Of a stretch of DNA of 64,000 nucleotides, positions 26,101 through 38,100 are shown one piece after another. How positions within the stretch are numbered: position 1 is the first letter of the stretch; every line of letters starts with the position of its first letter. Under the pieces are notes generated by a model. That model saw only the letters and a list, made by a program, of their open reading frames with translations, was not told the DNA's origin and did not search any database. Location: assembly GCA_026724425.1 (NCBI GenBank), contig JAIUCV010000005.1:36305784-36369783 (forward strand), written 5' to 3'. Source of the stretch: Erythrophleum ivorense (Eukaryota; Streptophyta; Magnoliopsida; Fabales; Fabaceae). A program made the position numbers and the translations under genes.

Positions 26101-29100
26101 ATTAATTCTTCAAAATAGGTTTGATCTAAGGCCATGCATGGTGCATGGATATTCTAATCTCCCAAGACCTTGGAAATCTATTTCTTAAATATTTGAGCTT
26201 CTTATATATTAAAAAAAATCATCCCTATATTATTTAGGACATATACAACACATAGATTCTAAGTTTTTCATATTTGTTATATCCAAACATCTTATAAATA
26301 GGTTTCCAGGCACTTGGAAAATTAAATTTTCCATGTGCCAAAGAAAACCTAAGAGATTTTAATAATGGCTTACCTAAATGCCAGTTAGATATGCAAGTGT
26401 TCATGACATCCTCAATGGAAAAAGAATTACCCATCTTGACAATGCACCTGCAAGTTGTTAATCTAAGCTGTCTTAACTTTATAAGAGGATTTTGGTACAG
26501 TGGCTTGCATATAGCTAAACTTTGGTATACTGGTAAGGCTAAATTTAGAAATGGAGTAGGTATAATTGTAGATAAGTTTTGGAAAAATGCGATAGTGGAT
26601 GTAAAAAGGTTAGGAGATAGAATCATTGCATTAAAATTTGTAGTAGAAAAGGAAATCTTTAATGTTATTAGTGCTTATGCACCACAAGTAGGGCTAGAAG
26701 AATATCACAAGGTAAAGTTTTAGGAGGATTTAGAATGTTTAATTCAAGAAATACCATTCGAAAAAAAGATTCTTTTAGGAGGAGATTTAAATGGTCATGT
26801 GGGAAGGGTATCTTCAGGGTATGAGGGTGTTCATGGAGGACATGGCATAGGGGAAGCAAATGCAGAGGGTAAAACTATTCTAGATTTCTCATTAGCGTTC
26901 GATCTTATATTAGCTAACACTTGTTTTAAAAAGCGTGAGGAACACCTTATCACGTATAAAAGTGGAAGGGTATGTTCTCAAATTGATTTCTTTCTTATAA
27001 AGAAATCAGATAGAAAACTTTTTATAGATTGCAAAGTTATCCCTGGAGAGAGTTTAACTATTCAGTATAGAGTTTTGGTTATGGATATAAGAGTTAAGAG
27101 GAGAGTAAAAAACAAAGGCGAAGATAGGGTGTTAAGAACTAAGTGGTGGCAACTAAAGGGGGATAAAGAAAGGAATTTGCAGAGACGGATTGTGGAGGAA
27201 GGATCTTGGGAAATACAAGGAAGTGCTAATGATATGTGGAATGGAATGGCTAAAGAAATTAGGAAGATAGCAAGGGAAATATTAGGTGAATCAAAGGGTT
27301 TTGGACATAGGGATAAAGAATCTTGGTGGTGGGATGCGAGTGTACAAAATAAGATTAAAGTTAAAAGAGAGTGTTACAAAGTGTGGTCATTATGTAAGAG
27401 TAATAAAAATGGGGAAAAATATAAAGTAGCAAGAAAAGACACTAAGAAGGCAGTGAGTGAAGCGAAAGCAAGGGCATTTGATGGATTATACCAATCTTTA
27501 GGTACTAAAGTTGGAGAAAGAAGTATTTATAAGCTAGCTAAAAGTAAGGAAAGAAAAACAAGAGATGTGGACCAAGTGAAATGCATTAAGGATGAAGAAG
27601 GGAAAGTGTTAGTAACGGAACAAGATATCAGAGAACGGTGGAAGGATTATTTTCATAGGCTTTTTAATGAAGGGCATGAGATTTTATTGCAATCGGATAG
27701 ACTAGACATTAGAGAAGAGGATCAAAATTATACCTTTTATCGTAGGATTCGTGAGGTAGAGGTAAAAGAAGCATTACAACGAATGGAAAATGGCAGAGCA
27801 GTTGGACCGGATAATATACCCATTGAGGTATGGAAGGGTTTAGGAGTGAAAGGCATAAGTTGGCTCACAAAGTTATTTAATGAAATTATGAGATCTAAAA
27901 GAATGCCAGACGAGTGGAGGAAAAGTACTTTAATCCCTATTTATAAGAGTAAATGGGACATTCAAAATTGTGCAAATTATAGAGGAATTAAACTCATGAG
28001 CCACACTATAAAATTATGGGAAAGAGTAATTGAGAGAAGGTTAAGGAAAGAGACTCAAGTGATGGAGAATCAATTTGGTTTTATACCAGGAAGGTCAACT
28101 ATGGAAGCAATATACTTGTTGCGAAGATTAATGGAGAGATATCGAGAGAATCAAAGAGATTTACACATGGTATTTATCGATTTAGAAAAACCATATGATA
28201 GAGTGTCAAGAGAGGTTCTATGGAAGGCTTTGGAGAAAAAAGGAGTTCGTATAGCTTATATTCGAGCAATCCAAGACATGTATGATAAGGTTACAACTAG
28301 CGTAGTAACAAAAGGTGGACTTACGGAAGATTTTTCAATAATTGTTTTTTCACATCAAGGGTCAACTCTGAGCCCTTATCTTTTTACTTTAGTCTTGGAT
28401 GTGCTTACTGAACATATCCAAGAGCCGGTGCCACAGTGCATGCTTTTTGCAGATGATATTGTCCTAGTTGGAGAATCGAGAGAGGAAATGAATGAGAAGT
28501 TAGAGAGGTGGAGACTAGCTTTGGAAGCTTATGGATTTCGTTTAAGTAGAAGTAAAACGGAGTATATGGAGTGTAAGTTTAGTAAGAGGCACACCATTTC
28601 TAGCGTAGAAGTAAAAATTGGAGAACATATCCTATCACAAGTCACACGATTTAAGTATCTTGGATCTATCATACAACATAACGGAGAAATAGAAGAAAAT
28701 GTAAAGCATAGGATTCAAGCGGGGTGGATGAAATAGAGGAGTGCCTCGGGTGTTATTTGTGATAGAAGAGTACCACTCAAACTTAAGGGTAAATTCTACC
28801 GCACAGTTATAAGACCTGCAATGTTGTATGGAACTGAGTGTTGGGCAATAAAAGTCAACAAGAAAATAAGTTAAATGTTGCAGAGATGAGAATGTTGCGT
28901 TAGATGAGTGGACACACTAGAAGAGATAGAATTAGAAATGAATGCATTAGAGAGAAGGTGGAAGTCGCTCCTATTGTGGAAAAGATGGTAGAATCGAGAC
29001 TTAGATGGTTTGGTCATGTGGGGAAGAGACCTATAGAAGCCCCAGTTAGGAGAGTAGATGAGATGGAGAATAGTCCAATAACTAGAGGTAGAAGAAGACC

Positions 29101-31519
29101 AAGAAAAACTATAGGAGAAATTATCAAGAGAGATTTAGATTTAAATGGTCTATCTAAAAATATGATTTATAATAGATGTTTATGGCGTCGATTGATCCAT
29201 GTAGCCGACCCCACTTAGTGGGAAAAGGCTTCGTTGTTGTTGTTGTTGTTGTTGTTGTTGGCTTGCATATAGCTACAGACCATCAGCCTGACCCTATTTA
29301 TTTGAGTAGTCTTATTTCAAGGACTGATTTGATTGCACTAATTTTGCAATCTCGGCTCCTGTGGAAATCTAATGAATTCTCTAATAAAAAGAACCACTAC
29401 TTCCTTCAGAGTACAGACTACAATCTTGCTTCCCAGTCACCATCCCCAGTCCAGACCAGGGACTCACCAGCCAAGTATTCATCTGGATTCAACCTAATAC
29501 CACAAGCTAATTTTCAATAAAAGCTAAGGTGCCCTAACCAGATACGGTGGCATTCTGAGAAAGAAGCTTGAAGCAAAATCAATATAAAAATAAGTCCAAG
29601 CAAGGGGCTGGATTAATCGCTAATCACATTACTTGCCATGAAATAGAAAACAAAATGCTTCATCATATAGCTTAAGGTTTTGAACTTTGATAAGGTAACA
29701 GACATGTATGGCTATGGCATAGAACTGAAGCACATAGCATAAAATTTTACTCTAAAAATCTCATCATTTTTTACCTTATTTTCTGTGGAGGAATAAAGGT
29801 TTGGTGAAAATACTAAAAAAGATTACTTGAGCATCTTATTGGAAATATTTGAGGCATAATGATACTAATAATGTAATTTTAAATCTTAAAAAAAAAAACT
29901 TATGTACAGCACCAACCACCAAAGCATCTGATTCTTCTAAACAAGTTCTCAATTCAAAACATGCAATGACATTTAATCCCATAGAGTTAAAAACCCAGTA
30001 TGCTGCCCGTATGCCATGTGATCATGTACCATCAGACAATTCGGAAAACTGTCCCAAAGGAATATTTTAGTCCATTAGTTCTTTTAGAATTATAGATTTT
30101 TTTTCCCCCAACAGTGATGATATCATAATTTTGGCAACTCAGAAGGGAACAAGAGAAACTTACTAAAACATCAGCAGACACAGATGAGTACTGGCACAAA
30201 AAGGGGGCAGAAATGTGCAAATAAATATAAGAAGCTAATGTATTTAGATTCCAAAGTGATTATTTATATCCAATAAGCAGGCACCAGAGAACATATAAAT
30301 GACAGAAAATTCAACTTAAAAATGAAATTTGAAAAAGAAGAATCAATTTCAGTGGATTAATAAACCCAAGTCCAAGATGTGTGCCATCTTTGGCAACATT
30401 TTCAATTTGGCATAAGGTAGTACTAGGATCAAAATCACAAATACAAGTGCTGATTAAGATTCTCAAAGAAGTAAAACATGCAGCACATAAAGCTCTAGAA
30501 TAGTTTTCCTATGAGTGCAACAAAATTATTTGGTCCCTACTAGTTTTTACATGTATAAAGTCCCCTGAACACATAGAGGGAGACAATGTAGTGGAACATA
30601 GTTTCAAGTGCCACAATGTCTATGCTCAAAAAACTTTACTATAGTTTTCTCATCTGAAGATCTGGAGGTGAGAATACAGTAGTAATGTTCCTCAAGGAAA
30701 AAAGAATATATTATATGTTGTACTTGTAATTTTGAGAGAGGGATAAGATGTCACATCTTGTTTTAGGCCATAATTAAGATAATATAATATAAATTTGATA
30801 GGCACAGAAAATCAGCATGCGTTTATGTTTTTATTTTATGCCAACCATGAATGCAAAATGCAACCTTTTTTTTTCTTTGCCAATGCTATTGCTCTGATAA
30901 TTGGTTTTCACGCAAAAGGAGACAAGATACACAAAAGCAGTGCAACACACAGTAGATTTGACCATTTCTAATCTAACTATGGTGCAATTCTCAGCTAAGA
31001 ATGTTAGTATTTGTAAATGGAAATTATGAAAGAGGAAAACTTCCAATTCTAAAGTAGGCACCAAATAAGTGTGGACAAAAGGGTTTCATATCCGGTGTTT
31101 GGGAGAACAATGTTCCACTTATCTTATCAAGACATTAATCAATCTCAACAATTCATTTCCCTCTTGGAGAAGAAACTAAAAAATATCCAGTTGCAATTTA
31201 GATATAAATTTAACAGGGAAGCAAACAAATTCTGTACCAACATTGAATAGGCATTTTAAAAGAGAACAGTTATATTAATTCACCATTATTATGTAAGGGA
31301 TTGAGGTAGAATTTAATGACATAAAGATTAGATACAAAAGCAAATTATTCACCCTGCGCTAATGTGTATATTGACACATAAGATTGACTGTAAAAGCAAA
31401 CTCGTTTGACTAACCTCAGATGGTGCATCATCACCTTTCTCGTTATTTTCTTTTTTTTCCTCTAAATAGGCTATATACTCGGAGATTTTGTTGATCGGGT
31501 GCAACTTCTTTATGGCCAT
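23135..31519 (-). CDS. YbaB/EbfC-family nucleoid-associated protein, six exons, no visible transit peptide
   Basis: Exons in reading order are 31519-31415, 25681-25581, 25479-25440, 23974-23903, 23346-23290 and 23209-23135 (450 nt, 149 residues, all introns GT-AG). The core (GILGNMQNLYETVKKAQ, VTLSGDQQPVRTEIT, EAYKDEHQKSVQ) matches the plant branch of YbaB/EbfC, a small dimeric DNA-binding protein that in plants usually carries a plastid transit peptide (for example Arabidopsis STIC2). Here exon 1 starts MAIKKLHPIN and no transit peptide is seen. In the +1 frame just upstream of an (A)8 run the sequence reads RVYSLF, like the usual region after the transit peptide, so one extra A seems to have shifted the frame. 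Other changes at usually constant positions (ERMSP, PPGPG near the C-terminus) suggest weak constraint. It is either a decaying duplicate or a gene with a new N-terminus. Introns 1 and 3 hold retroelements. Confidence 0.7.
24280..25402 (+). mobile_element. Small LTR retroelement (internally deleted copia or TRIM-like) in intron 3 of the YbaB gene
   Basis: Two direct repeats, 24280-24612 and 25079-25402, share start (TGTGGAGATTAC / TGTTGGAGATTAC), middle (tagttatttttggataa, ttcaataaagaacaagtt) and end (atatcata / ctatcaca), diverged by roughly a fifth. They enclose only about 466 bp, which include a gag zinc-knuckle remnant. No target duplication could be recognised. The 3' LTR ends 37 bp from the exon 3 donor of the host gene, on the opposite strand. 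Confidence 0.7.
24835..25059 (+). pseudogene. Retrotransposon gag zinc-knuckle fragment
   Basis: The 74-codon frame contains AWCDHCQKLNHTKEVCW, a CX2CX4HX4C zinc knuckle typical of copia gag nucleocapsids (C-DH-C-QKLN-H-TKEV-C). It is flanked by LTRs on both sides and no polymerase follows, so the element depends on others for movement. Confidence 0.75.
26502..26517. repeat. Left target-site duplication of the LINE
   Basis: The 16-bp sequence ggcttgcatatagcta recurs exactly at 29260-29275, just after the LINE's 3' GTT repeat. Confidence 0.9.
26518..29258 (+). mobile_element. 5'-truncated RTE-clade LINE retrotransposon
   Basis: About 2.74 kb flanked by an exact 16-bp target duplication. It starts inside the endonuclease domain (KLWYTGKAKFRNGVG), continues through reverse transcriptase, and ends in the VADPT terminus followed by (GTT)n, the hallmark 3' tail of plant RTE elements. 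5' truncation is the normal outcome of target-primed reverse transcription. It sits in intron 1 of the YbaB gene in antisense orientation. Confidence 0.93.
26524..29218 (+). pseudogene. RTE LINE endonuclease/reverse transcriptase, inactivated
   Basis: Domains in order: C-terminal endonuclease (ISAYAPQVGLEE, then GGDLNGHVG near 26780), reverse transcriptase (NYRGIKLMS, QFGFIPGRST, catalytic FADD at 28446-28457) and the C-terminal region ending HVADPT at 29216. A TAG at 26721-26723 and another at 28734-28736 stand where family members have TGG. A short insertion near 28873 shifts the frame and a further TAG is at 28902. The first part of the endonuclease is missing. The longest surviving frame is 645 codons (26799-28736), so decay is recent. 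In the second half of YxDD-type motif A the family Asp is kept (FIDLEKPYD). Confidence 0.9.
29260..29275. repeat. Right target-site duplication of the LINE
   Basis: Exact copy of 26502-26517. One or two bases of overlap with the GTT tail make the junction ambiguous by a base. Confidence 0.9.
29276..31414. other. Rest of intron 1 of the YbaB gene
   Basis: AT-rich intron sequence of about 2.1 kb between the LINE and exon 1. Short open frames at 29849-30220 and 30831-31064 show no domain. Confidence 0.5.
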
Positions 31520-31699
31520 CCCGCAATAATATTTTCATATCAACTAAATTTGAACTAGAATTTAGGTTACCTATTCAATAGCCAACGATTAGTTACTTAC
31601 ATATAACAATTTAAATTGAAAATTAAAAGCAAGCATTTTACCTTACACCACCTTCTCATTGAAATTATGCATGTTTTCCAACAGTAAGGTCAATTTCAA

Positions 31700-32510
31700 A
31701 TCATAGTGTAGGTAATCTTATTTAGAAATTGATACATGTATTAAGTGAGAAAGGTTAATAGAACAGAGGGGAGATGGTTAGAAGTTGTTAGAAGTCTGTT
31801 AAAAGTAGTCAAAGACTGACTCCTAACTATAATAACCAACAACTACCTTACATGATCTAAGTAAAGGGTCGGCTGGGAAATACCCGCGGGTGAATTGTTT
31901 CTGAATACGAATTCTTTCTTTCGGTGACCTCTGTACCAACAGATCCGAATCTCCCTACACTCCACTCTCACTCTCTCTCTCTCTCCAAAATTACCCCTGC
32001 ACTTTCTTTGAATGCAATACATGGGATGAAGGGTTATTCTACAATAACGGTGGAGGGATTCGTTGAAAAACAACCAGTGTTGTTGCTCATGGACATTGAT
32101 AGTACACACAACTTTGTAGATGCAGCCATGGTAAAGAAGTTGAGAGAGAATCCCACGAAGGAAAAAGATCCCATATAATAAAACATCCTAAAGTAAAAGT
32201 CCCCAACTTGATCGACTTGCTCAGGAACCAAATGAAGAAATTATGGAGAGGGAGGAGACTTACAGAGAGAACTTGATGAGAGGCAATGTTTTTTTCCAGT
32301 CATTTACTCCAAGTGCGGTTGATAACCGCCCAGTTAGAGAAACTGCAGGCACCATTGTGTTCCACAAGCACGGAAAAAAATGACAGGGGATTGAAAAAAT
32401 GGATTAGGGGGATGGGAAACGGTGGGTTTCAGAGCTTGAATCGAATATACAAGCCACCGTATAGAGTACAGCATTGTGGCGCACGCGGTGATGGGTGATG
32501 GAGACTCTGA
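31700..32510 (+). mobile_element. Fragment of a Ty3/gypsy-like element
   Basis: The stretch contains LTR-like repetitive phrases (ttagaagttgttagaagtctg, 31777-31797) followed by a protease remnant at 31990-32150. No reverse transcriptase follows. The fragment lies immediately upstream of the YbaB gene's first exon and may have replaced its original 5' end. Confidence 0.35.
31924..32178 (+). pseudogene. Gypsy-type aspartic protease remnant with destroyed active site
   Basis: The frame includes ALSLNAIHGMKGYSTITVEG and LLLMDIDSTHNFVDAAMVKK, which match the N-terminal part of Ty3/gypsy retropepsins, where the active site normally reads D-S-G-S-T-H-N-F. Here it reads D-I-D-S-T-H-N-F, so the Gly and Ser of the D-S-G triad are both changed and the fragment cannot be active. 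It ends at a stop at 32176-32178. Confidence 0.6.
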
Positions 32511-33850
32511 TGCAGATACGAAATGTTATAATAACAATAGTTTCAGCTTTCTTGAAACACAAGCCAATTATAAAAGAACAAGTGACCACGCAAGGCGTCT
32601 GTCTGTCACGGGCAACTACTAGATTGCCACGTATAAGCTGAACATTTTTCGAATAAATTCCTCTATTTATCCGCAAAAAATGTCATAATTAGATTTTATT
32701 CATTTGACTCCATAAGACAAATAGCTCAAAATAATTTAAGGACTTGGATCCTCTCCCATGGCTATGTCTCTATGCCTCTCCCGTGGCCAGGAATGTCATT
32801 CAACGGTGCGGATTAAGCATGTAGATTTATGGGTCAAAACGCATGCATTTTATATGCTACAATCCGTCGACTTCCATGTTGCCAGGTGTTGCAAGCTATA
32901 CCACAGATGAAGCAAAATGGAAAGGAAATTTTGCAGAACTCCTACAGAACTTTAGATGCAGACGCGAATTAGCTCGGCACCCCAACCTGCTACCTTGCTC
33001 TCTCCAAATGACTTTTATTGATTCGTGTCCAGTAAGGGAAGACAAAAGGGAAAGAGAGAAAGTTTAATTTGGTGTGGTGCTATCTTAATGGTATAAGAAG
33101 ATCAATCAGTTCTTCTTGTTTGAGGAGGAAGGCCCGTTTAAGTCTTCAGTCTTTGGCTTGGAGAAAAAATGGGCTCCGTAACTCAATCTTCACCTCCATT
33201 AGAGGCAGCAAACCTTTTTAATGAACATTTCTCTTGATTTGCACCGAAGGAATTCAAGCTCGGCACCGTAGATGAAGCAAAATGAAAAGGAAGATTCATG
33301 GGCCTCTCGCCATATGCAGCGGTATCCATTTCTTTCCTGCCATTTTGTGTTAGTAAAACGAAGCATTTTCATCTGCACGGCAAGCTCTCTCTTCTGGCCG
33401 TTAGATGCATTTTATGGTGAGGATTAGCCGCAAACAACACGAGAGACATCATGGGAGGGGGCCTGATCCCGGTTACTTAACCATTTAATGCCATATCTTT
33501 CCTTTGATAAACAGCTCAAAATGGCGTACTTTGTTAATAAACTAATGCATTTTCCTCTAGATACGTTGAAACCAAACAAAGAAAATGTTGGGAATAGATT
33601 TGCTCATGTTATAAATGGTCATATTTGCTTATATTCCTCTAATAGAAGAAGTTATTCTCTCTCCAAAAAAAAATCATCAAAAAAAAAAAAGAAATGAAGC
33701 TTGTGAAGGATATGAAGGAAAATGAGAGAGAGCAACGTCGGCGGATCCAACTTAGCAAGAAACAATATGCATTTACTTTTTTTTTTTTGGTTACAAGGGA
33801 AAAAAAAAAGCTACAAAAGATGGAGTACATGAGAGAACAAGAGTAAGTTC
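32511..33850. other. Unassigned region left of the copia element
   Basis: Contains two partly similar phrases (gatgaagcaaaatggaaaggaa at about 32908 and gatgaagcaaaatgaaaaggaa at about 33271) and the 74-codon frame 32843-33067. Nearby an ATG at 33170 opens MGSVTQSSPPLEAANLF in plus orientation. These could be remnants of a duplicated gene but match no family I know. Confidence 0.3.
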
Positions 33851-33855
33851 TCCTT
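33851..33855. repeat. Left target-site duplication of the copia element (tcctt)
   Basis: The same five bases follow the 3' LTR at 51702-51706. Confidence 0.9.
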
Positions 33856-34115
33856 TATTAAGACAAACACCTCGGCATCGACCAACTTGACCAATTTCAC
33901 TTCAACTAATAGTTTAGTCCCAGGACAGACTATATCCAAATAAGTAATTCTAGCAATAGGTTATTTTAGAATATTTTTCTGTTTTCCTTTGTATACACAT
34001 GTCTACATCCTATCAATTTCTGTCTATATATAGACACGTTCTGTATTATGCCCAGTATGTTAGAAAGATGAATACAAAAGTTTTTATTTTGTAATATCTT
34101 TTCTCTAGCTTAATA
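33856..34115 (+). repeat. Copia 5' LTR
   Basis: 260 bp, TATTAAG...CTTAATA. A TATATATA-type promoter element lies near 34023-34030 and the primer-binding site follows directly. Confidence 0.95.
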
Positions 34116-34130
34116 TGGTATCAGAGCCTC
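34116..34130 (+). other. Copia primer-binding site
   Basis: TGGTATCAGAGC immediately after the 5' LTR, complementary to the 3' end of initiator tRNA-Met, the usual primer of plant copia elements. Confidence 0.93.
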
Positions 34131-34145
34131 TGACATCTGTCAGTA

Positions 34146-35024
34146 ATGGTTGACCCACCACAGCCTAAAACACCCTCATCTTCCTCTCTTTCTCATTTTG
34201 ATGCTTCCTCTTTATCTTCTTCTCCAATTATACCCTCTAATGTGTCTCATTTTGTTTCTGTTAAATTGACTGATACAAATTATCTTGTTTAGCGTGCTCA
34301 AATCTTGCCTTATCTTTATGGTTAGCGTTATTTTTGCTTTATTGACTATATTAAGTGGTTTGAGCAGGATTAACTTGTTCTTGCCATTCTTATTTCTTCA
34401 CTATCAGAGAACCTCATTGCCCAAGTTATGAAGCACAAAACATCTCGAGCAATGTGGTATGTGCTTGAGACTCTGTTTTCGCAACAATCTCAAGCAAAAT
34501 ATTTGCATCTTCATCAACAGCTTACCACAATTAAGAAAGGAGGTGACTCTATTTCCAATTATTATCGTCGTGCATCATTGCTTGTGGATTCTCTTGCTGC
34601 CTCTAGTCATCCTGTCTCAGATCTCGGTTTTAATACATACTTATTAGCCGGATTGAGTCCTAACTATGACTCTGTTGTTACCTCCCTCACTACTCGGCGT
34701 GATATTCTTACTTCAGAAGAGATTTTGAGCCATCTTTTAGCTTATGAAGCTCGTCATAATTCTTATCACTCAGTCTCTTTGTCTCCTCTAACTGCCAATG
34801 TTGCAACTCGGCTGTCTCTGTCTCCACCTTCTTCAGGTCGTGATAGTCGTACCTCTAACTATGTTCCTCAAGGTCGTGGTGGTCGATATTTTTCTCGTGG
34901 TGGCCGTGGTAGTGGAGGTCGTCCTCCTTTCTCTTTTTTTCGTGGACATTTTTCTTCTGGTGCCACAAACAAACGCATCCCATGTCAGATTTACGACAAG
35001 CCTGGCCATAAAGCTCATGACTAT
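34146..35024 (+). pseudogene. Copia gag, N-terminal and central part, with stop codons and an insertion
   Basis: ATG at 34146 (MVDPPQPKTPSSSS) opens gag. The frame holds the gag core (KLTDTNYL, the UBN2-like region at 34428-34780), an Arg/Gly-rich linker and the start of the zinc knuckle (CQIYDKPGHKAHDYC, with its second Cys changed to Tyr). Three early stops (34294-34375 region) are TAG, TAG and TAA where TGG, CAG and CAA would be expected. The frame is broken at 35024 by the insertion starting 35025 and resumes at 39162. Confidence 0.85.
35020..35024. repeat. Left target-site duplication (actat) of the first nested element
   Basis: The same five bases follow the right end at 39157-39161, and the copia gag reading resumes there. 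Confidence 0.9.
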
Positions 35025-35196
35025 TGTAAACACCATATTTTGTTTGGGTCGCTCTTTCTTCTTGCATTTGTCAGAAGGCAATCAAATTGCTCCAGACAAA
35101 ATACGTGTTCTTATCTTTACTTATTTCTTATGCAAAAAAATATCACAAATTACATTTTCAATTTCTTTGCCTAAGAAACAAGTAAAGAGGGGCAAC

Positions 35197-38100
35197 TGTG
35201 AACACCGTATTTTGTCCAGGCGTACTCCAAAATAATAATAAAATTAAACTAGTAAAAATAAAAAATGAAAAAAAATCAAATAGGTTCTTTTAGTTTAATA
35301 AGCTAAAAAAAAAATCATCAAAGGAGAAAGAACTTAAAAATAAAATTAAAAAAAAAAGAAACAAAAAAAAAGCTCATTAATCTAAAATTAAAACAAAAGA
35401 AAAAAAAAGGGAGTAACAAAAATTCAAAATAAATGGAATAAAAAAAAATCAAAAAGAGACTAAAAATAAAATAAAAAAAGAAAAAATGAATTAAAAAAAA
35501 GAGAGGGGCTAAAACCAAATTTTTAAAAAAAAAAGATTAAGATTAAAACTTAATTCAGGAAAGCCCAAATAAAAAAAAAAAAAGAAGGATCCAAAGAAAA
35601 ATAAATTAATTAATTAAAAAAAAACCAAAAACAAGCCCAATCCAGATCTAACCAAGCCCTAACCACTCAGAAATGAATAAAAAAAAAATCAAACAACAGG
35701 CCCAATCCAAAACCCAACTACTATAGTCCAGGAAAAAAATTAAACCTAACCCGGATTTGAACTAAAACCTATCCAGTACCCGCCCGGATCCAAACTAAAA
35801 CCTACCCGGTGCCCCATGGTCCCCCCTTCCATTCGGTCCTCTTAGCTGGCAGGGAGCAGAGACAGTACAGGGGGAGACACACAGACAGACGGACGAAAAA
35901 GAAAAAAACACAGAGACGCGTTTGGTAGAGTGGGGGGGAGAACGAGGGGACGCTCAGAAACAAAGGAACGAACACAGAAAGGATAGTGAGAGAGCGAGGT
36001 AGCAAATGGAGAGGTGGAGGCGCGAAGCTCGCAGGACGCTGGCAGAAAAGGAGGATCGACGCTGGGGTGAGTGGAGCAAAGAGGTGCAGAGGAAAGGGGG
36101 GACCATACGGAAAACGCCTATAAAAATCGATAGGAGTTCCAGAGAGGAGAGGTTTTTTTCGGGAGGAGAATCAGAGAGAAGAGAGGGAAATTACAGTAGG
36201 ATCGTGTTCTGGGTTTGAGAGATTTGAAGGGGCCAGAAAAAGTTTTTCAGAGAGAGAAATTGAAGCGACGGAGGATTGGAGGTCTTCTCACCAAGAAAGA
36301 AAACAGAGCGAAGCATTCCGAGTTGAACGAAGGTACAGGTCAGGTATCGATCTAACCTCATTTTGTTTTCAAATGTACTCTGGCCTGTCTTGAATTCTTG
36401 GACAAACGCATTATTAATCCTAGTTAATCGTTCAGCCATCTCTACAAGAAAACTCGGTCCCTGGTCCCTTTCTAATTGACTTAATTTCTGCCTGTTTCTA
36501 GATTTCGAATTGCTGAATAATATGTTGAGTTTAGATTGCTAAATCACATGTTAGTAATTTCTGTGCTTCGTTTTAATCGAGTTCGAATGGCTAAATGACA
36601 CGCTGAGTTAAGAGTGCTGGATCATATGCTATCGATTCCTGTTGTTGGGTGTTGCTCTGACTAATTTTGGAGTGCTGGATAATATTTTGAGTTTAGATAG
36701 CCTGGACCGCATGTTGTTGATTCCATTCAATTGACTATGCTTTGATTGTCTGTTACTTGTATCGCTTGCATTAGCTTAACTCCCATTCATTTTCCGAGGC
36801 ATAGATTGGTTCATCTAGGATAGCTGGGGAATGTATATGTGTCTAGTCAACCCACTTCCTGGGTCTTGAGCTACTGTAATCGTTCAGTGAATGGGGGGAT
36901 TAGTGTGAGATCCTATCTAGATGAGAAATGCCTGGGAAATGTTTGATGAAGTGCTTGAGAGAGAGATGTCATATTTGCCACCTGAGAGGATGAATTTTTT
37001 CTATGTTGATTGAACTCTAAAAGGATTGTTAAAATGTTTATTTAAGAATGTCTTTACTGGATTTCTGCCTGCTGTTTGTCTAATGGAGTTGGCGTGATGA
37101 TGGAGCAAACGAGAGAATGCCCAAGCCCACTGGAAATGGCCCTCTCTTCCACAGCAGTAGGAAGGAGATAAAGTGTAACATGTATCATTTCAATTCTATT
37201 AGCCATGTAGCCTGTAAACGTAATTGAGAATAATGTATTGGGGTATGGCTGCACACCAAGCACACATCTCACAATTATCTGGTTATTTGCATTTTCTTTT
37301 TCTTTTTCTTCTTTTTGTTTTTCCTTTTTCTTGTTATCTGTTTCTTTTCTTTTTCATTTCTGATTTTATCTTTTTTTACCTTTTTAAGGCAGCCGTGTGG
37401 GATTCTATATCCCCTCAGGCATCTAGACACAAATTAAAAGGCCATGTGTAGCAATAAGCTTCCATGATGCCTCTTGGGTTTTGAATAGATTTAGTATTTT
37501 TGGGCTCCAATAGCCCCATTCGAAAAAAAAGTTTTGGGCTTCTAGCCCTACTCAAAGTATTCCAAAATGTTCTGGGCCCCAATAGCCCCATTCAAAAGAA
37601 TGCAAAAGAGAAAAAAAAAAGGGGGCAAATAAAAATAATAATAACAAAAACAAGTAGGTACAGCAAAATGAAACCAAAGCAAAAATAAACAATAGAAAAC
37701 AAAGAAAAAAAAACGAAATTGAAATAATAATGTATAGAACAAAACATGAAAAGAAAGAAAAATTAAAAGAAAAAAAATCAAAAGGAAAAAATGAATAAAA
37801 AAATATATATAAAGAAAAAGCAAAAAGAAAACATCAAACAAAAAACAAAGAAACACAAAATAAACTAAAAATGAAAATAAAATATGCTAAAGAACAAAGG
37901 TGGAAAAACCTAAAAAATAATAATAATAATAAATAATAATAATAAATAAAAAACAACAAATAGAAACAAGAAAAGACAAAAATACAATAACAAAACAAAG
38001 TATCATAATATATATCAGCAAAATAAAAAATCAATAACACAAAATCAAGCAAAAATTAAAACCTCAAAAAACAATAATAATCAAAACAAAAACAAACAAA

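Noticed and set aside
26391..26517. Upstream part of the open frame leading into the LINE endonuclease
   Set aside because: It lies left of the 16-bp target duplication, so it is host intron sequence that is open by chance.
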